NCBI GenBank assembly: GCA_030765045.1
Contig: CM060966.1
Span: 61,064,022-61,128,021, forward strand
Length of the DNA: 64,000 nucleotides
Reading direction: 5' to 3'
Source: Tenodera sinensis
Taxonomy: Eukaryota; Arthropoda; Insecta; Mantodea; Mantidae
The position numbers and the translations under genes are program-made. Under the pieces are notes generated by a model. That model had not been told where the DNA came from. It was given only the letters and a program-made list of their open reading frames with translations, and did no database searches. Positions 35,544 through 49,313 of this stretch are shown one piece after another. How positions within the stretch are numbered: the stretch's first letter is position 1; every line of letters starts with the position of its first letter.

Positions 35544-35918
35544 GAAGAGAGGTTGAGAGAAATAGAGAAAGAAAGAAGTAACGAAAGATAGAAAGAAGGA
35601 AGGAAAGAAAGATAGGAAGAAAGAAGGAAAGACAGAAAGAAAGAAAGAAACAAACAAGGAAACAAAGGACGAAAGAAAGAAAGAAGGAAAGGAAAACAGA
35701 AAGAAAGTTACAAAGAAAAAAGGATAGAATAAAAGAAAGATAGAAAGAAAGTAAGAAAGAAAGCAAGAAAGAAAGAGAGGAAGAAAGAAATAAAAAGAAT
35801 GAAGGAAAGAAGGGAAGAAAAAAGAAAGAAAGAAGGAAGGAAAGATAGAAAGATAGAAACAAAGAACGAAAGGAGGAAAGAAAGTAACAAAGAAAGGAAG
35901 AAAGAAGGAAAGAAAGAT

Positions 35919-35957
<39 letters not shown>

Positions 35958-37572
35958 CAGACAGACATAAAGAAAGAAAGCAAGAAAGAAAGGAAGAAAG
36001 AAGGCAGGAAAGAAAGATAGAAAGAATGAAAAAAGAAAGAGAGAAAGAAAGGAAGAAAGAAAGAAACATAGAAAGAAAAAGCAAAGAAAGGAAGAAAGAA
36101 AGATAGAAGGAAAGAAAGAAAGAAAGAAAAAAAGACCGGAAGAATGAAAGATGGGAACGAAGACACAGAAAGGAAGAAAGAATGAGAGAAAGAAAGAGAG
36201 TAAGAAATAAATAAAGATAGAAAGAAAGATAGAAAGGAAGAAAGAAAGAAAGAGGGAAAGACAGGAAGAGAGGAAGAGTGAAATTCAGAAAGAAAGAAAA
36301 AATAAATGAAAGAAGAAAGAAAAAAAGAAAGCAAGAAAGAAAGAAACAAAGGACGAAGGAAGGAAACAAAGAAAGAAAAATAGCAAGAAAGAAACAAAGA
36401 AAGAAAGATGGAAAGAAAGAAAAGAAGAAAGAAAGAAAGAGACGAAGAACGAAAGAAACAGCTAAAGAAAGAAAGAATGAAAGAAAGAGAGAAAGAGAGG
36501 AAGAGAGTAAGAGAGAAAGACAGAAAGAAAGAATGAAAGAAAGAAAGAAGGAAAGAGAGAAAGAAAGAAAGGAAGAAATAAGAAAGAAAAAAGGAAAGAA
36601 AGAAAAAAAAGACAGAAAGGAAGAAAGAAAGGAAGAAAGAAAGAGAGAAAGAAAGAAAGATAGAAAGAAAGAAGGAAAGAAAGAAAGAAAGTAAGAAGGA
36701 AAGAAAGATAGAAACAAAGAAAGACAGAAAGAAAGAAAAAAAGGAAGAAAGGAAGAAAGAAAGAAAGAAAGAAACTAACAGAGAGAGAGAAAAAGAAAGA
36801 AAGAAGGAAACAACGAAGGAAGAAAGAAGGAAAGGAAGATAGAAAGAAAGAAAGAAAGAAACATAGAAAGAAAGAAAGAAAGAGAAGAAGAGAGGAAGAG
36901 CGAAAGAGAGAAAGAAAGAAAGAAAGGAAGACACAAAGAAAGGAAGAAAGAAAGAGGGAAAGAAGGTAAGAAAGAAAGAAATAAAGATAGAAAGAACGCT
37001 AGAAAGAAAGGAAGAAAAAAGTAAAGAAAGAAAGACAGAAAGAAAGAAAGAATAAAAGAAAGATAGAAAGAAAGAAAGAAAAAAAAGCAAAAAAGAAAGA
37101 AAAGAAAGAAAGGAAGAAAGATAGAAAGAAAGACAGAAAGAAAGAAAGAAAGAAGGAAAGAAAGAAAGAAAGAATGGAAGAAAGGAAGAAAGAAGGAATG
37201 AAGGATAGAAAGAACGAATAAAAGAAGGAAAGAAAGAAAGAAAGTAAGAAAGAAAGGAAGAAAGAACGACAGAACGTATGAAAGAAAGCAAGGAAGAAAG
37301 AAAGAAGGAAAAAACGAAGTAAGAAAGGAAGAGAGAAGGAAAGAAAGAAGGAAAGAAAGAAAAAAGAAAGAGAGGAAGAAAGAAAGAATGAAAGAAAGAG
37401 AGAAAGAGAGGAAGAGAGAAAGACATAAAGAAAGAAAGAAAGAAAGAAAGATAGAAAGAAGGAAAGAAAGATAGAAAGATAGAAACAAAGAACGAAAGAA
37501 AGAATGAAAGTAACAAAGAAAGGAAGAAAGAAGGAAAGAGAGATAGATAGAAACAAAGAAAGAAAGACAGAC

Positions 37573-37610
<38 letters not shown>

Positions 37611-38437
37611 CAAGAAAGAAAGGAAGAGAGAAGGAAGCAGAGCAAGATAGAAAAAAAGAAACAAAAAAGAAAGAAAAAAGAAAGAAGCAAAGAAAGAAAG
37701 GAAGAACGAAAGAAAGAAACAAAGAAAGAAAGAAAGGAAGAAAGAAAGATAGAAAGAAACAAAGAAAGAAAGGAAGAAGGAAAAAAAGAAATAAAGAAAA
37801 GAAAGAAAGGAAGAAAAAAAGACAGTAAGAAAGAAGGAAGGAAAGAAAGAAAGATACAAAGAAAGAAAGAATGAAAGATAGAAAGATAGAAAGAAAGAAA
37901 GAATGAGAAAGAAAGAAGGAAAGAAAGGAAGAAAAAAGAAAGAAAGAAGGAAAGAAAGATAGAAAGATAGAAACAAAGAACGAAAGAAAGAAAGAAAGTA
38001 ACAAAGAAAGAAAGGAAGAAGGAAATAACGAAAGATAGAAAGATAGAAAGAAAGAAAGTAAGTAGGTAAGAAAGAAAGAAAGAAAGAGAGGAAGAAAGAA
38101 ATAAAAAGAAAGAAGGAAAGAAAGGAAGAAAGACAGAAAGAAGGATGGAAAGATAGAAAGATAGAAACAAAGAACGTAGGAAGGAAAGAAAGTAACAAAG
38201 AAAGAAAGGAAGAAAGAAGGAAAGAAGGATTCAAAGAAAGAAAGAAAGAAGAAAGAAAGGAAGAAAGAAAGAAAGAAAGAAAGGAAGGAAGAAAGAAAAA
38301 AGAAACATATAAAGAAAAAAGAAAGAAAGGAAGAAAGAAAGATAGAAAGAAAGAAACAAGGAAAGAAAGAAGGAAGAAAGAAACAAACAAAAAAACAAAG
38401 TAAGACAGAAAGAAAGGAAGAAAGTAAGAGAGAAGAC

Positions 38438-38472
<35 letters not shown>

Positions 38473-38900
38473 AAGAAAGAAAGAAAGAAAGAAAGGAAGA
38501 AAGAAAGAAAGAAAGACAGAAAGAAAGAAGGAAGGAAAGAAAGAAGGATAGAAGGAACGAAAGAATGAAAGAAGGAAAGAAAGAAAGAAACTAAGGAAGG
38601 AAGAAAGATGGAAAGAAAGATAGAGGGAAAGATAGAAAGAAAGAAAGAAAGGAAGAAAGAAAGAAAAAAGAAAGGAAGAAAGAAAGAAAGAAAAAAAGAC
38701 CGGAAGAGTGAAAGATAGAAAGGAAGAAAGAAAGAAAGATAGACAGAAAAAAAAGAATCAAACAAAGAAGCAAAGAAAGAAAGAGAAGTAGAGAGGAAGA
38801 GAGAAAGAAAGAAAGATGGGAACGAAGACAAAGAAAGGAAGAAAGAAAGAGGGAAAGAAAGAGAGTAAGAAATAAATAAAGATAGAAAGAAAGATAGAAA

Positions 38901-38904
<4 letters not shown>

Positions 38905-38984
<80 letters not shown>
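38905..38984 (+). repeat. Perfect GAAA tract, 20 units
   Basis: The longest perfect tract found: 20 units between GATAGAAAGGAA and GAGTGAAAGACAGG. The B2 counterpart (49240-49311) has 18 units, a direct example of a two-unit slippage difference between recent copies. Confidence 0.94.
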
Positions 38985-38986
<2 letters not shown>

Positions 38987-39625
38987 GTGAAAGACAGGAG
39001 GAAAGGAAGAGTAAAATTCAGAAAGAAAGAAATAAGGAAAGAAAGAAAGAAAAAATGAATGAAAGAAAGAAAAATAGAAAGCAAGAAAGAAAGAAACAAA
39101 GGACGAAGGAAGGAAACAAAGAAAGAAAAATAGCAAGAAAGAAACAAAGGAAGAAAGAAAGAAGGAAAGAAAGAAAAGAAGAATGAAAGAAAGAGAGGAA
39201 GAAAGAAAGAAACAGCTAAACAAAGAAAGAAAGAAAGAAAGAGAGAAAGAGAGGAAGAGAGTAAGGGAGAAAGAGAGAAAGAAAGATTGAAAGAAAGAAA
39301 GATAGAAGAAAAGAGAGAAAGAAAGAAAGAAAGGAAGAAAAAAGAAAGAAAAAAGGAAAGAAACATAAAAGGAAAAAAGAAAGAAAGGAAGAAAGAATGA
39401 GAGAAAGAAAGAAAGATAGAAACAAAGAAAGAAGGAAAGAAAGAAAGTAAGAAGGAAAGAAAGATAGGAACAAAGAAAGACAGAAAGAAAGAAAGAAAGA
39501 AAGGAAGAAAGAAAGACAGAAAGAAAGAAGGAAGGAAAGAAAGAAAGATAGAAGGAAAGAAAAAATGAAAGAAGGAAAGAAAGAAAGAAACTAAGGAAGG
39601 AGGAAAGAAAGATAGAGCGAAAGAT

Positions 39626-39656
<31 letters not shown>

Positions 39657-40431
39657 AAAAGAGAGGAAGAAAGAAAGAAAAAAAGACCGGAAGAATGAAA
39701 GATACAAAGGAAGAAAGAACGAAAGATAGACAGAAAAAAAGAAAGAATCAAACAAAGAAAGAAAGAAGGAAGGAAAGAAAGAAGCAAAGAAAGAAAGAGA
39801 AGAAGAGAGGAAGAGAGAAAGAAAGCAAGAAAGATGGGAACGAAGACAAAGAAAGGAAGAAAGAAAGAAGGAAAGAAAGAGAGTAAGAAATAAATAAAGA
39901 TAGAAAGAAAGATAGAAAGGAAGAAAGAAAGAAAGAAAGAAAGAAAGAGGGAAAGACAGGAAAAAAGGAAGAGTCAAATTCAGAAAGAAAGAAAAAATGA
40001 ATGAAAGAAAGAAAGAAAAAAAGAAAGCAAGAATGAAAGAAAGAAACAAAGGACGACGGAAATAAACAAAAAAAGAAAAATAGCAACAAAGAAACAAAGG
40101 AAGAAAGAAATAAGGAAAGAAAGAAAAGAAGAAAGAAAGAAAGAGAGGAAGAAAGAAAGAAAGAAAAAGCTAAACAAAGAAAGAAAGAAAGAGAGAAAGA
40201 GAGGAGGAGAGTAAGAGAGAAGGAGAGAAAGAAAGATTGAAAGAAAGAAAGATAGAAGGAAAGAGAGAAAGAAAGAAAGGAAGAAAAAAGAAAGAAAAAA
40301 GGAAAGAAACATAAAAGGAAAAAAGAAAGGAAGAAAGAGTGAGAGAAAGAAAGAAAGCTAGAAAGAAAGAAAGAAGGAAAGAAAGAAAGAAAGAAAGTAA
40401 GAAGGAAAGAAAGATAGGAACAAAGAAAGAC

Positions 40432-40462
<31 letters not shown>

Positions 40463-40466
40463 AAAA

Positions 40467-40506
<40 letters not shown>

Positions 40507-42536
40507 GAGAAAGAAAAAAACAAAGAAAGACAGAAAGAAAGGAAGAAAGTAGGCGAGAAACAAAGAAAGAAAGATAGAAAGAAAGAAAGAAGGAAAGAAA
40601 GAAAGTAAGAAGGAAAGAAAGATAGAAAGAAAGACAGCAAGAAAGAAAGAAACAAAGAAAGAATGGAAGAAAGAAAGAAAGAAAGAAAAAAAGAAAGAAA
40701 GAAGAAACAAAGGAAGAAAGAAGGAAAGAAACAAGGAAGGAAAGGAAGAAAGGAAGAAAGAAAGCAAGAAAGAAAACACAAAGATAGGAAGAAACAAGGA
40801 ATGAAAGAAAGAGCGGAAGAGAGGAATAGAGAAAGACACTAAGAAAGAAGGAAAGAAAGAAAGAAAGATAGAAAGAAAGAAAGAAACAAAGAAAGAAAAT
40901 AACAACGAAAGACAGAAAGAAAGAGAGAAAAATAGAAAGATACATAGAACGTTAGAAAGAAAGAAACAAAGAAAAATAGAAAGATGCAAAGAGCGATAGA
41001 AAGATAGAAAAAAGTAAGAAAGAAAAAAAGAAAGAAACAAAGGAGGAAAGAAAGAAAGAAAAAAAGACAGAAAGAATGAAAATTAGAAAGGAAGAAAGAT
41101 AGAAAGATGGAAAGAAAGAAAGAAGGAAAGGAAGAAAGAAAGAAGGAAAGAAAGAAAGAAAGAAGGAAGGAAACGAAGATAGAAAGAAAGACAGAAAGAA
41201 AAGAAAGGAAGAAAAAAAGAAAGACAGACAGAGAAAAGAAAGAAGGAAGGAACGAAAGAAAGAATCAAAGGAATATAGAAATAAAGAAAGAAAGATAGAA
41301 AGAAAGATAGAAAGACAAAAAGAAAGAAAGAAAAGAAAGAAAGGAAGAAAGAAAGAAAGACAGACAGAAAAAAGAAAGAAACAAAGAAAGAAGGAAGGAA
41401 AGAACGAAAATAGCAAAGAAAGAAAGAAGGAAAGAAAGAAAGAAAGGAAGCAGGAAACAAGGAAAGAAAAATAGACCGAAAGATAGAAAGAAAGAGAGAA
41501 GGAAAAAAAGACAGGAAGAATGAAAGATAGAAAGGAAAAGGAAAGAAAGATAGATAGAAAGAAACAACGAATGAAACAAGGTAAAAAAGAAGGAAGGAAA
41601 GAAAGAAACAAAGTAAGAAAGAGAAGAAGAGAGGAAGAGAGGAAGAAAGAAAGAAAGAAAGAAAGAAAGATGGGAAGGATGGCAAAGAAAGGAAGAAAGA
41701 AAGAGAGAAAGGAGGAAATAAAAATAGAAAAAAAGATAGAAAGGAAGAAAGAAAGAAAGAAAGAAAAAAGAATGAATGAAAGAAAGAAAAATAGAAAGAA
41801 AGAACGAAGGACAGGAAGAGAGGAAGAGTGAAGGGAAGAAAGAAAGAATGAATAAAAGAAGGAAAGAAAAAAAGAAAGCAAGAAAGAAAGAAACAATGGA
41901 CGAAGCAAGGAAACAAAGAAAGAAAAATAGCAAGAAAGAAACAAAGAAAGAAAGAAAGAAGGAAAGAAAGAAAGAAAGGAAGAAAGAAAGAGAGGAAGAA
42001 AGAAAGAAAGACTTAAAGAAAGAAAGAATGAAAGAGAGAGAGAAAGATAGGAAGAGAGCAAGAGAGAAAGACAGAAAGAAAGAAAGAAAAAATGAAAGAA
42101 AGAACGAAAGAAAGGAAGAAAGAAAGAAAGAAAGAAGGAAAGAAAAAAGAAAGAATGAAAAAATGAAGAAAGAAAGGAAGAAAGAAAGAAAGAAAGAGAG
42201 GAAGAAAGAAAGAGAGAAAGAAACAAAGATAGAAAGAAAGAAAGTAAGAAGGAAAGAAAGATAGACAGAATGAAAGAAAGAAAGAAAGAAAAAAAAAAGA
42301 AAAAAAAAGAAAGAAAGGAAGAAAGAAAGAAAGAAACAAGGAAGGAAAGAAAGAAAGATAGAAAGATAGAAAGAAAGAAAGAATGAGAGAAAGAAAGAAA
42401 GAAAGAGAGAAAGAAAGAAAGTAAGGAAGAAAGAAAGAAAGAAAGAAAAAAGAAAGAGAGGAAGAAGGAAAGAATGAAAGAAAGAGAGAAAGAGAGGAAG
42501 AGTGGAAGAGAGAAAGACAGAAAGAAAGAAACAAAC

Positions 42537-42571
<35 letters not shown>

Positions 42572-42758
42572 GAAAGAAAGAAAGAATGAAAGAAAGAAAG
42601 AAGGAAAGAAGGATAGAAAGAAAGAAACAAAGAAAGAAACAATCAAAGAAATACAGATAGGAAGGAAGAAAGAAAGAAAGAAAGATAGAAAGCAAGAATG
42701 AAAGAAAAGAAAGAAAGGAAGAAGTAAAAACAGAAGGAAATAAAGAAGGAAGGAAAGT

Positions 42759-42790
<32 letters not shown>

Positions 42791-42976
42791 AAGAATGAAA
42801 GAAAGAGAGGAAGAGAGGAAGTGAGAAAGACAGAAAGAAAGAAAGAAAGTAAGAAGGAAGGCAAGAAAGATAGAAAGAAAGAAACAAAGAAAGAAACAAT
42901 CAAAGAAAGACAGATAGGAAGGAAGAAAGAACGAAAGAAAGATAGAATGAAAGAAAGAAAAAAGAAAGAAAAAAAA

Positions 42977-43064
42977 ACAAGACAGAAAGAATGAAAATTA
43001 GAAAGGAAGAAGGAAAAAAAACAAGACAGAAAGAATGAAAATTAGAAAGGAAGAAAGAAAGAAA
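42977..43064 (+). repeat. 44 bp tandem doublet 1
   Basis: Two 44 bp copies starting ACAAGACAG at 42977 and 43021, each with AAAATTAG 17 bases in (42994 and 43038). In this doublet the following GAAACATAG flank leads straight into AGCAAGAAAG-type sequence; about 338 bp present after the equivalent B2 doublet is missing here. Confidence 0.93.
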
Positions 43065-44764
43065 CATAGAAAGAAAGAAAGAAAGAAAGAAAGAAAAAAA
43101 AAGAAAGAAAGAGAGCAAGAAAGAAATGAAAAGAAAGAAGGAAAGAAAGGAAGGAAGAAAAAAAGAGCGAAAGACAGAGAGAACGAAAGAAAGAGTTAAA
43201 GAAAGAAAGAACGAAAGAGAGAGGGAAGGAGAGGAAGAGAGAAACAGAGAAAAGCAGAAAGAAAGAAAGAAAGAAAGAAAGATAAAAGGAAGGAAGGAAA
43301 GAAAGAAAAGAAGAATGAAAGAAAGAGAGGAAGAAAGATAGAAACAGCTAAAGAAAGAAAGAAAGAAAGAAAGAGAGAACGAGAGGAAGAGAGTAAGAGA
43401 GAAAGAGAGAAAAAAAGACTGAAACAAAGAAAGATAGAAGGAAAGAGAGAAAGAGAGAAAGAAAGGAAGAAAAAAGAAAGAAAAAAGTAAAGAAACATAA
43501 AAGGAAAAAAGAAAGAAAGGAAGAAAGACTGAGAGAAAGAAAGATAGAAACAAAGAAAGAAGGAAAGAAAGAAAGAAAGTAAGAAGGAAAGAAAGATAGG
43601 AACAAAGAAAGACAGAAAGAAAGAAAGAAAGAAAGGAAGAAAGAAAGACAGAAAGTAAGAGGGAAGGAAAGAAAGAAAGATAGAAGGAAAGAAAGAATGA
43701 AAGAAGGAAAGAAAGAAAGAAACTAAGGAAGGAAGAAAGGAGGAAAGAAAGATAGAGCGAAAGATAGAAAGAAAAAAATAAAGAAAGGAAGAAAGAAAGA
43801 AAAAGAAAGGAAGAAAGAAAGAAAGAAAAAAAGACCGGAAGAATGAAAGATAGAAAGGAAGAAAGAAAGAAAGATAGACAGAAAAAAAGAAAGAATCAAA
43901 CAAAGAAATAAAGAAGGAAGGAAAGAAAGAACCAAAGAAATAAAGAGAAGAAGAGAGGAAGAGAGAAAGAAAGATGGGAACGAAGACAAAGAAAGGAAGA
44001 AAGAAAGAAGGAAAGAAAGAGAGTAAGAAATAAAAAAAGATAGAAAGAAAGATAGAAAGGAAGAAAGAAAGAAAGAAAGAAGGAAAGAAAGAGGGAAAGA
44101 CAGGAAGAAAAGAAGAGTCAAATTCAGAAAGAAAGAAAGAAAGAAAAAATGAATGAAAGAAAGAAAGAAAAAAGAAAGCAAGAAGGAAAGAAAGAAACAA
44201 AGGACGAAGGAAGGTTACAAAGAAAGAAAAATAGCAAGAAAGAAACAAAGTCAGAGAGAAAGAAGGAAAGAAAGAAAAGAAGAAAGAGAGAAAGAGAGAA
44301 AGAAAGAAAGAAAGAAAAAGCTAAACAAAGAAAGAAAGAAAGAGAGAAAGAGAGGAGAGTAAGAGAGAAAGAGAGAAAGAAAGATTGAAAGAAAGAAAGA
44401 TAGAAGGAAAGAGAGAAAGAAAGAAAGGAAGAAAAAAGAAAGAAAAAATGAAAGAAACATACAAGGAAAAAAGAAAGAAAGGAAGAAAGAATGAGAGAAA
44501 GAAAGAAAGATAGAAAGAAAGAAGGAAAGAAACAAAGGAAGAAGGTAAGAAGGAAAGAAAGATAGGAACAAAGAAAGACAGAAAGAAAGAAAGAAAGAAA
44601 GGAAGGAAGAAAGAAAGAAAGAAAGATAGAAAGCAAGAAAGAAAGAAAAGAAAGAAGGGAAGAAGTAAAAACAGAAGGAAATAAAGAAGGAAGGAAAGTA
44701 AGAAAGAAAGAAAGAAAGATAGAAAGAATGAAAGAAGGAGAGGAAGAGAGGAAGTGAGAAAGAC

Positions 44765-44799
<35 letters not shown>

Positions 44800-44920
44800 A
44801 GGAAGGAAAGAAAAATAGAAAGAAAGAAACAAAGAAAGAAACAATCAAAGAAAGACAGATAGGAAGGAAGAAAGAACGAAAGAAAGATAGAAAGAAAGAA
44901 AGAAAAAAGAAAGAAAAAAA

Positions 44921-45008
44921 ACAAGACAGAAAGAATGAAAATTAGAAAGGAAGAAGGAAAAAAAACAAGACAGAAAGAATGAAAATTAGAAAGGAAGAAA
45001 GAAAGAAA
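44921..45008 (+). repeat. 44 bp tandem doublet 2
   Basis: Same structure as doublet 1, 1944 bp further on (AAAATTA at 44938 and 44982). It is followed by the extra segment with GAGAAAGAGTGAAAG near 45086. Confidence 0.93.
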
Positions 45009-45096
45009 CATAGAAAGAAAGAAAGAAAGAAAGAAACAAGGAAGGAAAGAAAGAAACATAGAAAGAAAGAGACAAAGAGAGGAAGAGAAAGAGTGA

Positions 45097-45131
<35 letters not shown>

Positions 45132-45181
45132 GAAGACAGAAAGAAAGGAAGAAAGAAAGAGAGAGAGAAAGAAAGAAAGAT

Positions 45182-45220
<39 letters not shown>

Positions 45221-45582
45221 AAGAAAGAAGGAAAGAAAGAAGGAAGGAAAGAAAGATAGAAAGAAAGAAAGAAAGAAAGAAAGGGAGAAAGAAGGAAAGA
45301 AAGAAAGACAGAAGGAAAGAAAGAAAGAAAGAAAGAAGCAAGAAAGAAAGAAAATAAAGAAAGGAAGAAAGAAAGAAAGAAGGAATGAAATGAAAGAAAG
45401 AAAGAAAGAAAGTAAGAAAGAAAAAAAGAAAAAGAAAGAGAGCAAGAAAGAAATGAAAAGAAAGAAGGAAAGAAAGGAAGGAAGAAAAAAAGAGCGAAAG
45501 ACAGAGAGAAAGAAAGAAAGAGTTAAAGAAAGGAAGAACGAAAGAAAGAGGGAAGGAGAGGAAGAGAGAAACAGAGAAAAAC

Positions 45583-45613
<31 letters not shown>

Positions 45614-45828
45614 ATGAAAGATAGAAAGATAGAAAGAAAGAAAGAAAGACAGAAAGAAAGAAGGAAAGAAAGGAAGAAAAAAGATAGAAGGAAACAAAGA
45701 AAGAAAGAAAGCAAGAAAGAAAGAAGGATAGAAAGATAGAAACAAAAAAGAAAGAAAGAAAGAAAGTAACAAAGAAAGAAAGGAAGGAAGAAAGAACGAA
45801 AGATAGAAAGATAGAAAGAAAGAAAGAG

Positions 45829-45859
<31 letters not shown>

Positions 45860-46237
45860 GAGGAAGAGAGGTTGAGAGAAATAGAGAAAGAAAGAAGTAA
45901 CGAAAGATAGAAAGAAGGAAGGAAAGAAAGATAGGAAGAAAGAAGGAAAGACAGAAAGAAAGAAAGAAACAAACAAGGAAACAAAGGACGAAAGAAAGAA
46001 AGAAGGAAAGGAAAACAGAAAGAAAGTTACAAAGAAAGAAGGATAGAATAAAAGAAAGATAGAAAGAAAGTAAGAAAGAAAGCAAGAAAGAAAGAGAGGA
46101 AGAAAGAAATAAAAAGAATGAAGGAAAGAAGGGAAGAAAAAAGAAAGAAAGAAGGAAGGAAAGATAGAAAGATAGAAACAAAGAACGAAAGGAGGAAAGA
46201 AAGTAACAAAGAAAGGAAGAAAGAAGGAAAGAAAGAT

Positions 46238-46268
<31 letters not shown>

Positions 46269-47907
46269 CAGACAGACATAAAGAAAGAAAGCAAGAAAGA
46301 AAGGAAGAAAGAAGGCAGGAAAGAAAGATAGAAAGAATGAAAAAAGAAAGAGAGAAAGAAAGGAAGAAAGAAAGAAAGAAACATAGAAAGAAAAAGCAAA
46401 GAAAGGAAGAAAGAAAGATAGAAGGAAAGAAAGAAAGAAAGAAAAAAAGACCGGAAGAATGAAAGATGGGAACGAAGACACAGAAAGGAAGAAAGAATGA
46501 GAGAAAGAAAGAGAGTAAGAAATAAATAAAGATAGAAAGAAAGATAGAAAGGAAGAAAGAAAGAAAGAGGGAAAGACAGGAAGAGAGGAAGAGTGAAATT
46601 CAGAAAGAAAGAAAAAATAAATGAAAGAAGAAAGAAAAAAAGAAAGCAAGAAAGAAAGAAACAAAGGACGAAGGAAGGAAACAAAGAAAGAAAAATAGCA
46701 AGAAAGAAACAAAGAAAGAAAGAAAGATGGAAAGAAAGAAAAGAAGAAAGAAAGAAAGAGACGAAGAACGAAAGAAACAGCTAAAGAAAGAAAGAATGAA
46801 AGAAAGAGAGAAAGAGAGGAAGAGAGTAAGAGAGAAAGACAGAAAGAAAGAATGAAAGAAAGAAAGAAGGAAAGAGAGAAAGAAAGAAAGGAAGAAATAA
46901 GAAAGAAAAAAGGAAAGAAAGAAAAAAAAGACAGAAAGGAAGAAAGAAAGGAAGAAAGAAAGAGAGAAAGAAAGAAAGATAGAAAGAAAGAAGGAAAGAA
47001 AGAAAGAAAGTAAGAAGGAAAGAAAGATAGAAACAAAGAAAGACAGAAAGAAAGAAAAAAAGGAAGAAAGGAAGAAAGAAAGAAAGAAAGAAACTAACAG
47101 AGAGAGAGAAAAAGAAAGAAAGAAAGAAAGAGAGAAAGAAAGAAGGAAACAACGAAGGAAGAAAGAAGGAAAGGAAGATAGAAAGAAAGAAAGAAAGAAA
47201 CATAGAAAGAAAGAAAGAAAGAGAAGAAGAGAGGAAGAGCGAAAGAGAGAAAGAAAGAAAGAAAGGAAGACACAAAGAAAGGAAGAAAGAAAGAGGGAAA
47301 GAATGTAAGAAAGAAAGAAATAAAGATAGAAAGAACGCTAGAAAGAAAGGAAGAAAAAAGGAAAGAAAGAAAGACAGAAAGAAAGAAAGAATAAAAGAAA
47401 GATAGAAAGAAAGAAAGAAAAAAAAGCAAAAAAGAAAGAAAAGAAAGAAAGGAAGAAAGATAGAAAGAAAGACAGAAAGAAAGAAAGAAAGAAGGAAAGA
47501 AAGAAAGAAAGAATGGAAGAAAGGAAGAAAGAAGGAATGAAGGATAGAAAGAACGAATAAAAGAAGGAAAGAAAGAAAGAAAGTAAGAAAGAAAGGAAGA
47601 AAGAACGACAGAACGTATGAAAGAAAGCAAGGAAGAAAGAAAGAAGGAAAAAACGAAGTAAGAAAGGAAGAGAGAAGGAAAGAAAGAAGGAAAGAAAGAA
47701 AAAAGAAAGAGAGGAAGAAAGAAAGAATGAAAGAAAGAGAGAAAGAGAGGAAGAGAGAAAGACATAAAGAAAGAAAGAAAGAAAGATAGAAAGAAGGAAA
47801 GAAAGATAGAAAGATAGAAACAAAGAACGAAAGAAAGAATGAAAGTAACAAAGAAAGGAAGAAAGAAGGAAAGAGAGATAGATAGAAACAAAGAAAGAAA
47901 GACAGAC

Positions 47908-47945
<38 letters not shown>

Positions 47946-49235
47946 CAAGAAAGAAAGGAAGAGAGAAGGAAGCAGAGCAAGATAGAAAAAAAGAAACAAA
48001 AAAGAAAGAAAAAAGAAAGAAGCAAAGAAAGAAAGGAAGAACGAAAGAAAGAAACAAAGAAAGAAAGAAAGGAAGAAAGAAAGATAGAAAGAAACAAAGA
48101 AAGAAAGGAAGAAGGAAAAAAAGAAATAAAGAAAAGAAAGAAAGGAAGAAAAAAAGACAGTAAGAAAGAAGGAAGGAAAGAAAGAAAGATACAAAGAAAG
48201 AAAGAATGAAAGATAGAAAGATAGAAAGAAAGAAAGAATGAGAAAGAAAGAAGGAAAGAAAGGAAGAAAAAAGAAAGAAAGAAGGAAAGAAAGATAGAAA
48301 GATAGAAACAAAGAACGAAAGAAAGAAAGAAAGTAACAAAGAAAGAAAGGAAGAAGGAAATAACGAAAGATAGAAAGATAGAAAGAAAGAAAGTAAGTAG
48401 GTAAGAAAGAAAGAAAGAAAGAGAGGAAGAAAGAAATAAAAAGAAAGAAGGAAAGAAAGGAAGAAAGACAGAAAGAAGGATGGAAAGATAGAAAGATAGA
48501 AACAAAGAACGTAGGAAGGAAAGAAAGTAACAAAGAAAGAAAGGAACAAAGAAGGAAAGAAGGATTCAAAGAAAGAAAGAAAGAAGAAAGAAAGGAAGAA
48601 AGAAAGAAAGAAAGAAAGGAAGGAAGAAAGAAAAAAGAAACATATAAAGAAAAAAGAAAGAAAGGAAGAAAGAAAGATAGAAAGAAAGAAACAAGGAAAG
48701 AAAGAAGGAAGAAAGAAACAAACAAAAAAACAAAGTAAGACAGAAAGAAAGGAAGAAAGTAAGAGAGAAGACAGAAAGGAAGAAAGAAAGAAAGAAAGAA
48801 AGATAGAAAGAAAGAAAGAAAGAAAGAAAGGAAGAAAGAAAGAAAGAAAGACAGAAAGAAAGAAGGAAGGAAAGAAAGAAGGATAGAAGGAACGAAAGAA
48901 TGAAAGAAGGAAAGAAAGAAAGAAACTAAGGAAGGAAGAAAGATGGAAAGAAAGATAGAGGGAAAGATAGAAAGAAAGAAAGAAAGGAAGAAAGAAAGAA
49001 AAAAGAAAGGTAGAAAGAAAGAAAGAAAAAAAGACCGGAAGAGTGAAAGATAGAAAGGAAGAAAGAAAGAAAGATAGACAGAAAAAAAAGAATCAAACAA
49101 AGAAGCAAAGAAAGAAAGAGAAGTAGAGAGGAAGAGAGAAAGAAAGAAAGATGGGAACGAAGACAAAGAAAGGAAGAAAGAAAGAGGGAAAGAAAGAGAG
49201 TAAGAAATAAATAAAGATAGAAAGAAAGATAGAAA

Positions 49236-49239
<4 letters not shown>

Positions 49240-49311
<72 letters not shown>
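49240..49311 (+). repeat. Perfect GAAA tract, 18 units
   Basis: B2 partner of the 20-unit tract at 38905-38984, with the same GAGTGAAAGACAGG flank. Confidence 0.94.

Positions 49312-49313
<2 letters not shown>

Larger units (their letters stand above)
35285..45603 (+). repeat. Higher-order repeat family B, copy 1 (B1, about 10.3 kb)
   Basis: Landmarks and their B2 partners: AAGTAACG 35576/45895, AGCTAAA 36460/46779, 39214/49541 and 40168/50499, GTAGGCGAG 40549/50873, ATCAAAGGAATATAG 41264/51578, single anchor 41079/51393, ATGGACGAAGC 41896/52214, doublet anchors 42994/53305. Offsets run 10311-10335. Conceptual frames at 39695-39886 (63 codons) and 41776-42264 (162 codons) translate identically to their B2 counterparts, so the duplication is recent. 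The distal part (42977-45603) holds two 44 bp doublets. Confidence 0.92.
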
